The translations under genes were made by a program, and so were the position numbers. This document shows, piece by piece, positions 9,943 through 18,882 of a DNA stretch of 64,000 bases. The stretch spans positions 48,477-112,476 of the forward strand of contig NZ_FQZA01000012.1 of NCBI RefSeq assembly GCF_900141995.1, in the 5' to 3' direction. Every line of letters begins with the position of its first letter. The stretch's first letter is position 1. Under the pieces are notes generated by a model. That model was not told where the DNA came from. It saw only the letters and a program-made list of their open reading frames with translations, and did not search any database. Source of the stretch: Palleronia salina (lineage in GTDB: Bacteria > Pseudomonadota > Alphaproteobacteria > Rhodobacterales > Rhodobacteraceae).

Positions 9943-10089
9943 GGCGCCTACATCTCCCCATTCGACCCGGATGCGCAAGCACCGGGAGTCCGTCCGATAC
10001 GGGACCGATCACCGTGCGTTGTTCCGCAGGGCGAAACACCCGGCGCGGACTCGCGCGATTGCCGCCACTGCGTCATCATTTGACCTTTT

Positions 10090-10121
10090 TTGTCGGTGAA
10101 CAGGATCATGAAAAATATAAT
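10090..10121 (+). promoter_or_regulatory. Possible sigma-70 promoter of the MHYT gene
   Basis: A TATAAT box at 10116-10121 sits in an unusually AT-rich stretch 23 bases before the MHYT start. A TTGTCG at 10090-10095 could be the -35 element, but the 20-base spacer is long. The ribosome site AAGGAG follows at about 10131. Confidence 0.3.
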
Positions 10122-10144
10122 ATTCCGAGAAAGGAGCGCATCTC

Positions 10145-10888
10145 ATGTCGATCCCTCTTCTGCTGGGCGGCGTCTTTGATACCAAGACGAACTTCATCCT
10201 CGCCGCCGCTGGCGTCTGCGCGATCATGGCGATCACGCTGATCCTGCTGGGACGCAACATGGACCACGCGACGGACGAGCAGCGCAAGCGCGCCGGATTC
10301 TGGACGGCGCTGGTGGCCGGGGTCGGCGTCTGGGCCACCCATTTCGTCGCGATGCTGGGCTATCGCCCCGATGCCGCGCTGACCTACGACCTCGAAACGA
10401 CGCTTCTGTCGATCCTGGCCGGCTTCGTCTTCGTCGGCTTGCCGCTTGGTGCGGCCCTTCAGACGTGGGCGCAAAAGCACCTTGCCGCGCTCGGCGCGAT
10501 CGCCGGCGCGGGCGTCGCCGTCATGCACCTGACGGGCATGAGCGCGATCGAGAACTGCGTCACCGCGTACAACGCCCCGATCCTGATCGCCGCCGTCTTC
10601 CTCGGAATGGCCGGGTTCGCCTTCGCGCTGCGACAGACCGAAGCGACCTTGCAGTCCTATGCGCTGCGCGGTGCCGGGATCGTCGCCGGCGTCTGCGTGC
10701 TGCACTTCACCGCCATGTCCAGCGCCACGCTGCAACGGACGGTCGCGGGCGGCTCCGGGCTGAGCAACGAGGCGCTTTCGATCATGATCTCGATCACCTC
10801 CATCGCCGTCTTCGCGATCACGGTGAACATGACGTTCCAGCAGCGACGGATCCTGGCCCAGCGCGGATCCGACTCGGCCGCCGCCTAG
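10145..10888 (+). CDS. Stand-alone MHYT-domain integral membrane sensor
   Basis: 247 residues with about seven hydrophobic segments and three MHYT-type motifs in membrane segments: WATHFVAM (63-70), MHLTGM (127-132) and LHFTAM (186-191). MHYT domains are proposed to bind a metal such as copper and to sense diatomic gases or redox state. Most occur fused to GGDEF/EAL or kinase domains, but here the protein ends shortly after the last helix with no output domain. No partner gene is adjacent. AAGGAG ribosome site upstream. Confidence 0.85.
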   Translation: MSIPLLLGGVFDTKTNFILAAAGVCAIMAITLILLGRNMDHATDEQRKRAGFWTALVAGVGVWATHFVAMLGYRPDAALTYDLETTLLSILAGFVFVGLPLGAALQTWAQKHLAALGAIAGAGVAVMHLTGMSAIENCVTAYNAPILIAAVFLGMAGFAFALRQTEATLQSYALRGAGIVAGVCVLHFTAMSSATLQRTVAGGSGLSNEALSIMISITSIAVFAITVNMTFQQRRILAQRGSDSAAA

Positions 10889-10964
10889 AACCGGACGCCT
10901 CGGCGGACCGCCCGTCGCGGACAAAGCCGCGCGGCAAGTGCCGCAATCGCGTCTCGAAAAGGAA

Positions 10965-11003
10965 AGGACCGGTGGGCCGCAGATCAGGCGGCCTGCCGGT
11001 CCT
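10965..11003. terminator. Large compound hairpin between convergent genes
   Basis: Outer arms AGGACCGG/CCGGTCCT and inner arms GGCCGC/GCGGCC are separated by a symmetric two-base bulge (TG/TG), with a seven-base loop. It lies between the MHYT gene and the convergent acetyltransferase and runs into the last codons of the latter. Symmetry and placement suggest a bidirectional terminator; there is no T-run. Confidence 0.5.
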
Positions 11004-11451
11004 CCAGGTCCAACCGCATCATCGCCATGCCCTGCCGGCGCGACATCTCTTCGTAGCCGGCAGACAGGTAAGCATTGAAGGCGGGCGCGTTGTCGACCTC
11101 GACCTTCAGCGTCAGGACAAGCGCATCCAGCGCCAGCGCCGCCTCCTCCACCCGCTCGGTCAACTCGGCCGCGGCCCCGCCACGCGCGTCTTCGGTCAGG
11201 TAGACATAGGTCAGGTGGCGCACTTCGGGACCAACCCCCTCGCGCAGGGCGAAGAAGCCCACGTCCTGCCCGGAGTCGTCTTGCAGGTAGAACGAGACAT
11301 CCTGCGCCTCGCCCAGCCACTTGCGCTGCCATTCCATGTCGTCGAAGGGCACTTTCGCACTGGGGTTGAGCAGCGGGATTTCCTCGTCCGGCAGCATCTC
11401 GGCCAGTGGCTCGAGATCGCGCTCACGGTTGCGACGCAGGGTCAATGGCAT
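10984..11451 (-). CDS. GNAT-like acetyltransferase
   Basis: 155 residues from the ATG at 11451, which has an AAGGAAG ribosome site. The GNAT core is recognisable from VRHLTYVYLTEDARGG and the later NAPAFNAYLSAGYEE segment, but the acetyl-CoA loop is degenerate (RGGAAA instead of R-x-x-G-x-G/A). Substrate unknown; activity is uncertain because of the loop. Its 5' end abuts the acyltransferase remnant on the opposite strand. Confidence 0.75.
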   Translation of the reverse strand: MPLTLRRNRERDLEPLAEMLPDEEIPLLNPSAKVPFDDMEWQRKWLGEAQDVSFYLQDDSGQDVGFFALREGVGPEVRHLTYVYLTEDARGGAAAELTERVEEAALALDALVLTLKVEVDNAPAFNAYLSAGYEEMSRRQGMAMMRLDLEDRQAA

Positions 11452-11531
11452 GGCTTCTTCCTTCAGCTGGGCCCGGCGCCTGGACACCGGGGGGCGATCA
11501 GAAAGGGCCGTGCCTGACACAATCGGCCCGC

Positions 11532-11831
11532 GTGGGTCAACCCGTGGCGCTTCGGACCGTTCCGGATCCCGTGGCGGTGCCGATCCTGTTGCGGCGGTTC
11601 GAGCGCTCATCCAGAGGCGAACAGCCCGTGGCGTTTCTGGCATGGGCGACGGTATCGGATGCGGTCAAGGCCAAATTAGAGGTCGGAGAAACCCTTGAGT
11701 TGGCGGATTGGACCTCTGGCGACAATCTGGTTGTGGCTGACGTCGTCTCGCCGTTCAATCCGGCGGAGGTGTTTGAAAAGCGGTTCCTGGAGGGTGCACG
11801 AGGCCCGATAGGCGGAGGAGAACAAGCATGA
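11532..11831 (+). pseudogene. Truncated RTX-toxin acyltransferase (HlyC-like) remnant
   Basis: The frame encodes about 100 residues matching the C-terminal two thirds of HlyC-type lysine acyltransferases: PVAFLAWATVSDAVKAKL, then LADWTSGDNLVVADVVSPF, which aligns with HlyC's PVAYCSWANLS ... EDWTSGDRKWFIDWIAPF. The N-terminal segment carrying the catalytic His (SPLHR in HlyC) is absent. The frame stays open to the left into sequence antisense to the acetyltransferase gene, with no family resemblance there. No ribosome site is visible near the only plausible start, a GTG near 11532. Its stop overlaps the next gene's ATG (ATGA), as in an operon. Probably the right-hand end of a lost RTX toxin locus. 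Confidence 0.6.
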
Positions 11832-12463
11832 TGATTTACCGGCCAAATACGGCTTGGGAAGAGGTGAATGCGGGCCTCTGGTGGAGCGACAATCCTTATG
11901 AGGACCACGGTCCGTCAAATCCGCATGCAAAAATGGGTTTGGATAGGCTGTCGGCAGAGCCTCTAACCAAAGAGAACTTCGACTTAATCGAGCGGTATTG
12001 AGCCGTTGCGGATGGCAAAATTAACGCGATTGGTGACGTATTTCAAAGTTTCTTAAATAGAGATATCGTCATCAGTCAAAGAGTCGCCAATATCGTCCGC
12101 CAGTTCGAGCCGGACTGGCACGACATCGTCGAGATTCCGCGCATGTGGTCTTTTGGAAGCCAGCAGCGGATCGAGCGTCCGTATTTCTTTATCAACGTTC
12201 ATGTAACCGCGCGTACTGTTGATATGGAGCGGTCAAATATTACCCGAACTCGCGTCAAGAAAACCAACAACGAGATATTGAGTCTTGGGAGCGTTCAGCC
12301 GAAGGAGAACGTATTTGTTTACGCAGAAGCTTCGGATGACCGCCACCTTTGGCGTGACGACCGTACGCTCGCGACTTTCATGTCCGAAGACCTCGTTCAA
12401 GCGCTGAAAGCCGCCGACGTCCGCGGGTTCGATTTCATGGAATGCACCGTCATTACGCATTAA
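11828..12463 (+). pseudogene. imm11-like (DUF1629) immunity protein gene with in-frame stop
   Basis: One continuous frame from the ATG at 11828 (good AGGAG site) to the TAA at 12463, interrupted only by a TGA at 11999-12001. Before it come 57 residues ending NFDLIERY; after it about 153 residues including VISQRVANIVRQFEPDWHDIVEI, RPYFFINVHV and MSEDLVQALKAADVRGFDF, the order seen in imm11-type immunity proteins. Base composition is visibly lower in GC than the surroundings and codon use is less biased. The stop could be a real lesion or a base-call error. A separate start at 12143 could express the last 106 residues. Confidence 0.55.
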
Positions 12464-12603
12464 TTTCTGTTGTCGGCCGATTTGCTGGCGCGCTTGCGAG
12501 CGGAGCTGCCAATCTCCTCGACACATCCGGTTCACCGAACCCACGCGCGTTTCGCAGACAAGCGAACATGCTCGCTGATTTCATTGCACATCAATGATTT
12601 GCG
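12464..12603. other. Short lower-GC stretch without a gene
   Basis: 140 bases between the imm11-like gene and tRNA-Val. No reading frame with coding character, no hairpin with a T-run and no direct repeat of the tRNA 3' end is apparent. Confidence 0.5.
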
Positions 12604-12679
<76 letters not shown>

Positions 12680-12779
12680 GTGCGCCGGTCTTATACGCGC
12701 CCGCGCCGCGTCCGCAAGTGGCGCCGTCACCCGGGATCGGCTAGCCTTCCGACGGGATCAATCGCGACGGGGGCGCAGG

Positions 12780-13997
12780 ATGCACAGCGAACGGATCACT
12801 TTTGCCGGGGCCAACGGGGCGGACCTGGCCGCGCGGCTCGACCTGCCGGACGGACCGACCCGCGCCGTCGCGCTGTTCGCGCATTGCTTCACCTGCTCGA
12901 AGGACATTCCGGCCGCACGCCGCATCGCGGGCCGGCTGGCCGCCGCGGGCATCGCGGTGCTGCGCTTCGATTTCACGGGTCTGGGACACTCGGACGGGGA
13001 GTTCGCCAACACCCATTTCTCGTCGAACGTGGAGGACCTTCTGGCGGCGGCGGCCTACCTGGACGGCCGCGGCATGGCACCCTCGCTGCTGATCGGCCAC
13101 TCGCTGGGCGGGGCGGCGGTGCTGAAGGCGGCGGGAGGGATCGACAGCGCCCGCGCGGTGGTCACCATCGGCGCGCCATTCGATCCCGGCCATGTCACCC
13201 ACAATTTCGCGGGCAGCCTGGACGACATCGCGCGCGACGGCGCGGCCCAGGTCGATCTGGGCGGCCGGCCCTTCACGATCCGCCAAAGCTTCGTGGACGA
13301 CGTGTCGGCGCAGGAACTCGCGCCCGCGATCTCGCACCTCAAGCGGGCATTGCTGGTGTTGCACGCGCCGCGCGACACGGTGGTGGGCATCGACAACGCC
13401 ACCAGCATTTTCACCGCCGCGAAACACCCGAAAAGCTTCGTATCGCTGGACGATGCCGATCACCTGGTGACCCGCCCCGACGACGCCGAATACGCGGCGG
13501 GCGTCATCGCAGCCTGGGCCGCGCGCTACCTGGATCTGGGCCTGCCCGCCCACGAGGATCCGCCCGAGGGCGTCGTGCGCGTGTCCGAGGCGGCATCGGA
13601 CGGCTACCTGCAGGACATCGCCGCGGGGCGCCACGCGCTGTCGGCGGACGAGCCGGTGTCGGTGGGCGGCACCGATCGCGGCCCCACGCCCTATGACCTG
13701 ATGGCGGCGGCCCTGGGGGCCTGCACCACCATGACACTGCGGATGTATGCCCGCCACAAGGGGCTGGACATGGGGCGCGTGCGCGTGGACGTGACCCACG
13801 CGCGGACCCACGCCAGCGACGCCGCGCCGGAGGATGGCGATCCGCCCAGCCCGCAGATCGACCTGTTCACGCGGACCATCGCCCTGCCCGGCGGGCTCGA
13901 CCCGGACACGCGTCAACGGTTGCTGGAGATCGCCGACAAGTGCCCCGTGCACCGCACCCTGTCGCGCGTCTCGAAAATCGACACGCGGCTGGCCTGA
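12780..13997 (+). CDS. Alpha/beta hydrolase-OsmC fusion protein
   Basis: 405 residues with two domains. Residues 1 to about 250 form a serine hydrolase with nucleophile elbow GHSLGG (Ser108), oxyanion region AHCFTCSKD and a DADH segment near the catalytic His. Residues about 270-405 form an OsmC/Ohr-type domain with RGPTPYDLMAAALGACTTMTL and DKCPVHRTL, carrying the two family cysteines. OsmC proteins reduce organic hydroperoxides. The pairing suggests hydrolysis of an ester or acyl compound and peroxide detoxification, but the natural substrate is unknown. The fusion is a recurrent architecture in proteobacteria. Confidence 0.9.
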   Translation: MHSERITFAGANGADLAARLDLPDGPTRAVALFAHCFTCSKDIPAARRIAGRLAAAGIAVLRFDFTGLGHSDGEFANTHFSSNVEDLLAAAAYLDGRGMAPSLLIGHSLGGAAVLKAAGGIDSARAVVTIGAPFDPGHVTHNFAGSLDDIARDGAAQVDLGGRPFTIRQSFVDDVSAQELAPAISHLKRALLVLHAPRDTVVGIDNATSIFTAAKHPKSFVSLDDADHLVTRPDDAEYAAGVIAAWAARYLDLGLPAHEDPPEGVVRVSEAASDGYLQDIAAGRHALSADEPVSVGGTDRGPTPYDLMAAALGACTTMTLRMYARHKGLDMGRVRVDVTHARTHASDAAPEDGDPPSPQIDLFTRTIALPGGLDPDTRQRLLEIADKCPVHRTLSRVSKIDTRLA

Positions 13998-14091
13998 CCG
14001 CAACGCCCCGGTGGCGCACCGCTGGATGTCGGGGTGACTGCTTGGTGACAGATGAAACCTGAGTCCCGCGCCGGTTGCCGCCGGACGCGCC

Positions 14092-14586
14092 TCAGCGGCC
14101 CAGCTTGGTGATCAGCGCGCGTTCCACCGCGGCGGGCACGAAATGGCTGACATCGCCGCCGAGGCGCGCGATCTCCTTCACCAGCTTGCTGGCCACGGCC
14201 TGATGCTCGGTATCGGCCATGAGGAAGACGGTCTCGACGCTGTCATCCAGCGCGCGGTTCATGCCGACCATCTGGAACTCGTACTCGAAATCGGCGACCG
14301 CGCGCAGGCCGCGGATGATCATCTGGGCGCCCACGTCGCGGGCGCAATCGATCAACAGGTTCTCGAACGGATGCGCGCGGATCTTCACGCCGGTCTTCTC
14401 GGCCAGGGGCCGGCATTCGGCCTCGATCATCGCGACGCGTTCGTCCAGCGAGAACAGCGGCCCCTTGTCGCGGTTGATCGCGACGCCGATGACCAGTTCG
14501 TCCACCAGCGTTATCGCCCGCCGGATGATGTCCATATGGCCCAGCGTGACCGGATCGAACGTGCCGGGGTAAAGTCCTGTCCGCAT
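14092..14586 (-). CDS. coaD: Phosphopantetheine adenylyltransferase
   Basis: 164 residues, the usual family length. Transfers AMP from ATP to 4'-phosphopantetheine, the penultimate step of coenzyme A synthesis. The nucleotidyltransferase motif PGTFDPVTLGHMD lies at residues 7-19 (T/HxGH signature), and the C-terminal DVSHFVPAAVERAL matches CoaD. I prefer the ATG at 14586, giving MRTGLYPGTFDP, over an in-frame start at 14613. It follows the CBS-domain gene on the same strand after 66 bases. Confidence 0.96.
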   Translation of the reverse strand: MRTGLYPGTFDPVTLGHMDIIRRAITLVDELVIGVAINRDKGPLFSLDERVAMIEAECRPLAEKTGVKIRAHPFENLLIDCARDVGAQMIIRGLRAVADFEYEFQMVGMNRALDDSVETVFLMADTEHQAVASKLVKEIARLGGDVSHFVPAAVERALITKLGR

Positions 14587-14652
14587 GGCGCCCTCCGCGT
14601 ATCGTCGCGCCACGCAACATTATTGCGCCGGTTTTTGCAAGGCCCCGACGGG

Positions 14653-15087
14653 TCAGTGCCCCCGCACCATCCCCTCGAGCGCGTCGCGCTCCATCTTCAG
14701 CTCTGACAGGCGGGCCTTGACCACGTCACCGATCGAGATCAGCCCGACCATCTTGCCGTCCTCGAGCACGGGCATGTGGCGAAAGCGGCCGTCGGTCATC
14801 TGGGTCAGCACGAGCTCGGCATCGTCGCCCCGGGCGCAGCTGACGAGATTCACGGTCATCAGGCTGTCGATCTTGTCCTCCATGCATTCGGCGCCCCGGC
14901 GGCCCAGGTCGCGCACGATGTCGCGTTCGGACAAGATGCCGGCGGGCGTCACGCCGTCCGACGAGACGATGACCGCGCCGATCTTCTTCTCCGACAGAAG
15001 CCGCGCCGCATCGGCGACCTTCGAGCCGGGCTTGACCGTGGCCACCCCGGCGACGCCCTTGGAGTTCAGGATCTGATCGACTTTCAT
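14653..15087 (-). CDS. CBS-domain pair protein
   Basis: 144 residues consisting almost entirely of two CBS repeats (each with a G-x-x-S-x-x-D-I/V pattern: GILSERDIVRDL and GLISIGDVVKARL). Such stand-alone pairs bind adenosine nucleotides and regulate partner proteins. Start at the ATG at 15087 with a GGGAGG ribosome site. It lies between the LysR gene and coaD on the same strand. Partner unknown. Confidence 0.9.
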   Translation of the reverse strand: MKVDQILNSKGVAGVATVKPGSKVADAARLLSEKKIGAVIVSSDGVTPAGILSERDIVRDLGRRGAECMEDKIDSLMTVNLVSCARGDDAELVLTQMTDGRFRHMPVLEDGKMVGLISIGDVVKARLSELKMERDALEGMVRGH

Positions 15088-15140
15088 GGCGTGCCTCCCG
15101 ATTGCCTCGGGTTCAGCGTCGGGCCTGAAAGGTCGTCGTG

Positions 15141-16031
15141 TCAAGGGTTTGCCGCGGCCTGCGCCTCGCGCCGATGAATCTCGCCGCGCAGCCCGGACAC
15201 CAGGGCGGCGGCGATCCCGTCCAGCCGCGCCGCGCGCAGGTCGTCCTCGGGGCGCACCAGCCAGAAGGCGCGCGTCAGGTGAAACCGGCCGGGCATCACC
15301 CGGCGCACGCCGGGCGCCTGCGGCAGCATGAAGTCGTGGACGATGCCAAGACCCAACGCCTGGGCGATCCACTGGAACTGCACCACCACGGAGGATGAGG
15401 CGAGGTCGACCCCGCCCACCCCGATCTCGCCCAGGTAATCCAGCTCGGGGTCGAAGATCATGTCGGGGACGTAGCCGACGATGCGATGCCCGGCGAGATC
15501 GTCCAGGTCGGTGACGGGATGCTGCGCCAGGTAGTCTTCGTGCGCCGCGAGGCTCAGCCGGTAATCGGCGATCTTCTGCACCGTCACACGGCCCGAGACG
15601 GGCCGCGAGACGCCGATGGCCATGTCGGCCTCGCGCCGGTTCAGGTTGAAGACGCGCGGCAGGGCCACGATCTCGATTTCCAGCCCCGGGTTGCGCGCCG
15701 CCAGGTCCGCCGTGACCTGCGGCAGAAGGTAGGTGGCGCAGCCATCCGGCGCGCCGATCCGCACCGCGCCGGACAGCGCGCCCGACACCTCGGCCTCGGC
15801 GCTGCGCATGGCGCGTTCGGCGGCCTCAGCGTGATCCATCAGCCGCGCCCCGGCCTCGGTCAGGCGATAGCCCGCGGGGCTTTTCACGAAAAGCGGAACG
15901 CCCAGCGTCTCTTCCAGCCGCGCCACCCGGCGGCCCAGCGTGGCGGGATCGGCGCGCAGCTCCTGCGCGGCGCGGCTCAGCCCCTCGGCCCGCGCCACGG
16001 ACAGGAAAAAACGCATGTCATCCCAGTGCAT
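15141..16031 (-). CDS. LysR-family transcriptional regulator
   Basis: 296 residues: N-terminal winged helix (MRFFLSVARAEGLSRAAQELRADPATLGRRVARLEETLGVPLF) and a substrate-binding domain of the subclass resembling GcvA/DsdC-like activators. Divergent from mmsA with only 110 bases between the starts, so it probably controls the valine-catabolism genes. A near-perfect 18-bp palindrome lies between them. I place the start at the ATG at 16031 because the conserved HTH begins immediately after it. The co-inducer is unknown. Confidence 0.92.
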   Translation of the reverse strand: MHWDDMRFFLSVARAEGLSRAAQELRADPATLGRRVARLEETLGVPLFVKSPAGYRLTEAGARLMDHAEAAERAMRSAEAEVSGALSGAVRIGAPDGCATYLLPQVTADLAARNPGLEIEIVALPRVFNLNRREADMAIGVSRPVSGRVTVQKIADYRLSLAAHEDYLAQHPVTDLDDLAGHRIVGYVPDMIFDPELDYLGEIGVGGVDLASSSVVVQFQWIAQALGLGIVHDFMLPQAPGVRRVMPGRFHLTRAFWLVRPEDDLRAARLDGIAAALVSGLRGEIHRREAQAAANP

Positions 16032-16053
16032 CACCGCCCTGTCCCTGCATTTC

Positions 16054-16071
16054 TGCAAAATCGATTTGGCA
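16054..16071. promoter_or_regulatory. Candidate LysR operator
   Basis: TGCAAAATCGATTTGGCA is an 18-base palindrome with one mismatched pair and a perfect AAATCGATTT core, located 23 bases from the LysR start and 71 bases from mmsA. It contains the T-N11-A spacing typical of LysR sites. The assignment is inferred from position. Confidence 0.5.
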
Positions 16072-16141
16072 AACTGGCGCTTTGCCCCACCCCTTCGCAA
16101 GCCTAATCTCGCACGCAACACGCAACGCGGGAGGACACAGC

Positions 16142-17644
16142 ATGACCACGGAACTCAGCCACTGGATCAACGGGCAGCACGTGAAGGGCGGCTCGGGCCG
16201 CTTTGCCGACGTGTTCAACCCCGCCACGGGCGAGGTGCAGGCCAAGGTGCCGCTGGCCAGCAAGGACGAGCTGGACGCCGCCGTCGCCAAGGCCGCCGAG
16301 GCGCAGCCGGCCTGGGCCGCCACCAACCCGCAGCGCCGCGCGCGGGTGATGATGGAATTCGTGCGCCTTCTGAACCGCGACATGGACAAGCTGGCCGAGG
16401 CCCTGTCGAAAGAGCATGGCAAGACCTTCGTGGACGCCAAGGGCGACGTGCAGCGCGGTCTCGAGGTGGTCGAGTTCTGCATCGGCGCGCCGCACCTGCT
16501 GAAAGGCGAATACACCGACGGCGCGGGCCCCGGCATCGACATGTATTCCATGCGCCAGGCGCTGGGCGTCGTGGCGGGCATCACCCCGTTCAACTTCCCC
16601 GCCATGATCCCGATGTGGAAATTCGCGCCCGCCATTTCCTGCGGCAACGCCTTCATCCTGAAGCCCAGCGAGCGCGACCCCTCGGTGCCGCTGATGCTGG
16701 CCGAGCTGATGCAGGAGGCCGGTTTGCCCGACGGCATTCTCCAGGTGGTCAACGGCGACAAGGAGTCGGTCGACGCCATCCTCGACAACGAGACCATCCA
16801 GGCGGTGGGCTTCGTCGGCTCCACCCCGATCGCGGCCTATATCTACGAACGCGGCTGCGCCAACGGCAAGCGCGTGCAGTGCTTCGGCGGCGCCAAGAAC
16901 CACATGATCGTCATGCCCGACGCCGACATGGACCAGGCGGCCGACGCGCTGGTGGGCGCGGGCTATGGCGCGGCGGGCGAACGATGCATGGCGATCTCGG
17001 TCGCGGTGCCCGTGGGCGACGAGACCGCCGATCGCCTGATCGAGAAGCTGGTGCCGCGGGTCGAGAAGCTGAAGGTCGGGCCATGGTCCGACGAAGCGGC
17101 CGACTACGGCCCCGTGGTCACCGCCGCCGCCCGCGAGAACATCAACCGACTGGTGCAGACGGGTATCGACGCGGGCGCCGAACTGGTCGTGGACGGGCGC
17201 GGCATGGCCGCGCCGCAGGGTTACGAGGACGGGTTCTGGGTCGGCCCGCACCTGTTCGACCGCGTGACGCCCGACATGGACATCTACCGCAAGGAGATCT
17301 TCGGCCCGGTCCTTTCGACCGTGCGCGCGGCCAGCTACGAAGAGGCCCTCGGCCTTGCCATGGACCACGAATACGGCAACGGCACCGCGATCTTCACCCG
17401 CGACGGGGACGCCGCGCGCGACTTCGCCAGCCGGATCAATATCGGCATGGTGGGCATCAACGTGCCGATCCCGGTGCCGCTGGCCTATCACACCTTCGGC
17501 GGCTGGAAGAAGTCTGGCTTCGGCGATCTGAACCAGCATGGACCGGACTCCTTCCGCTTCTACACCCGCACCAAGACGGTCACGGCGCGTTGGCCGTCGG
17601 GCATCAAGGAAGGCGCGGCGTTCAACTTCAAGGCCATGGACTGA
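16142..17644 (+). CDS. mmsA: Methylmalonate-semialdehyde dehydrogenase (CoA-acylating)
   Basis: 500 residues; converts methylmalonate semialdehyde with NAD and CoA to propionyl-CoA, the last step of valine degradation. Aldehyde-dehydrogenase fold with ITPFNFP near residue 150, catalytic Cys282 in GAAGERCMA, and FGGAKNH in place of the usual FGG-Glu region, the hallmark of the CoA-dependent subfamily. The ATG at 16142 gives MTTELSHWINGQ, the conserved family N-terminus. First gene of the cluster, divergent from the LysR regulator. Confidence 0.96.
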   Translation: MTTELSHWINGQHVKGGSGRFADVFNPATGEVQAKVPLASKDELDAAVAKAAEAQPAWAATNPQRRARVMMEFVRLLNRDMDKLAEALSKEHGKTFVDAKGDVQRGLEVVEFCIGAPHLLKGEYTDGAGPGIDMYSMRQALGVVAGITPFNFPAMIPMWKFAPAISCGNAFILKPSERDPSVPLMLAELMQEAGLPDGILQVVNGDKESVDAILDNETIQAVGFVGSTPIAAYIYERGCANGKRVQCFGGAKNHMIVMPDADMDQAADALVGAGYGAAGERCMAISVAVPVGDETADRLIEKLVPRVEKLKVGPWSDEAADYGPVVTAAARENINRLVQTGIDAGAELVVDGRGMAAPQGYEDGFWVGPHLFDRVTPDMDIYRKEIFGPVLSTVRAASYEEALGLAMDHEYGNGTAIFTRDGDAARDFASRINIGMVGINVPIPVPLAYHTFGGWKKSGFGDLNQHGPDSFRFYTRTKTVTARWPSGIKEGAAFNFKAMD

Positions 17645-17653
17645 CCGCCCGGC

Positions 17654-17678
17654 GCGGCGGGGCGCCCTGCCCCGCCGC
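17654..17678 (+). terminator. GC-rich hairpin after mmsA
   Basis: Perfect 10-bp stem GCGGCGGGGC/GCCCCGCCGC with a five-base loop, ten bases after the mmsA stop, followed only by CGCTTGAG. It may end or attenuate transcription between mmsA and the downstream genes. No strong T-run. Confidence 0.45.
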
Positions 17679-17742
17679 CGCTTGAGCCGCGCGCCTGGCC
17701 CGCCTAGCATCGGCGCCAGCGTGCAAGCCGCGAGGGCCGAGG

Positions 17743-18873
17743 ATGACCGAAGACCCGCCGTTCAGCATCGGCATCGAAGAGGAATACCTTCTCGTCGATG
17801 CCGAGACCCATCGCCTGAGCGACGCCCCCGAGGCGCTGATGGAGGCCGCGACCGAGGCGCTTGGCGACCAGGTCGCGCCCGAGTTCCTGCGCTGCCAGAT
17901 CGAGGTCGGGACCAAGGTCTGCGAAACGATCACCGACGCGCGCGAGGACCTGTCGCATCTGCGCCGCACCATCGCGCGGCTCGCGGGCGAGTTCGGGCTG
18001 CGCCCCATCGCCGCCGCCTGTCATCCGACGGCCGACTGGGCCGACCAGACCACGCAGGACAAGGACCGCTACCGCGCGCTGAAGAAGGACCTGCAGGGCG
18101 TCGGGCGGCGCATGCTGATCTGCGGCATGCATGTCCACGTGGGCATCCCCGACGAGGATGCGCGCATCGACCTGATGAACCAATTCAAGTATTTCCTCCC
18201 GCACCTGCTGGCCCTGTCGGCCTCGTCCCCGTTCTGGCAGGGCAAGGATTCGGGGCTGGCCTCGTATCGCATAGGGGTCTTCGACAACCTGCCGCGCACC
18301 GGGCTGCCGCCCCGGCTGGAAAGCTGGGGGGACTATCGCCGCTCGGTCGACACGATCGTGGCCAGCGGGATCATCGAGGACGCGTCGAAGATCTGGTGGG
18401 ACCTGCGGCCCTCGGCCAACTTTCCGACGCTGGAAACCCGGATCTGCGACGTGATCCCGCGCCTGTCGCACACCCTGTCCATCGCGGCGACCATCCAATG
18501 CGTGCACCGGATGCTGTGGCGGCTGAAATGCCAGAACCAGCGCTGGCGCATCTACGAGAATTTCCTGATCGACGAGAACCGCTGGCGCGCCCAGCGCTAT
18601 GGCACCGAGAAGGGCCTGATCGACCTGGGGCGCGGCGCGGTCGTGCCCTTTCCCGAACTGATCGGCGAACTGGTCGCCCTGATCTCCGACGACGCCCGCG
18701 CGCTGGGTTGTCTCGACGAGGTCGAGGCGCTGCGCGACATCGTCGCGGACGGCAACTCGGCCACCCGGCAGCGCGCCGTCTTCTCGGCGGCCAGGGACGA
18801 CGGCGCGTCCGAGCCCGAGGCACTCAGCGCCGTGGTCGCGGCGCTGGCCGATGAATTCACCCAGGACACGTGA
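17743..18873 (+). CDS. Carboxylate-amine ligase, YbdK / GCS2 family
   Basis: 376 residues resembling the YbdK-type weak glutamate-cysteine ligases: N-terminal [13 protein letters not shown] (metal/ATP-binding acidic cluster), CGMHVHVGI in the centre, and [19 protein letters not shown]. Such enzymes join an amino acid to glutamate or a similar carboxylate with ATP; the physiological product is unknown. It sits between mmsA and the acyl-CoA dehydrogenase, nine bases before the latter, so it is probably co-transcribed with valine-catabolism genes although no role there is known. Confidence 0.92.
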   Translation: MTEDPPFSIGIEEEYLLVDAETHRLSDAPEALMEAATEALGDQVAPEFLRCQIEVGTKVCETITDAREDLSHLRRTIARLAGEFGLRPIAAACHPTADWADQTTQDKDRYRALKKDLQGVGRRMLICGMHVHVGIPDEDARIDLMNQFKYFLPHLLALSASSPFWQGKDSGLASYRIGVFDNLPRTGLPPRLESWGDYRRSVDTIVASGIIEDASKIWWDLRPSANFPTLETRICDVIPRLSHTLSIAATIQCVHRMLWRLKCQNQRWRIYENFLIDENRWRAQRYGTEKGLIDLGRGAVVPFPELIGELVALISDDARALGCLDEVEALRDIVADGNSATRQRAVFSAARDDGASEPEALSAVVAALADEFTQDT

Positions 18874-18882
18874 GGAACTGAC

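Noticed and set aside
11999..12001. Selenocysteine at the in-frame TGA of the imm11-like gene
   Set aside because: No hairpin resembling a bacterial SECIS element is evident just downstream, no redox role is expected, and the family does not use Cys there.
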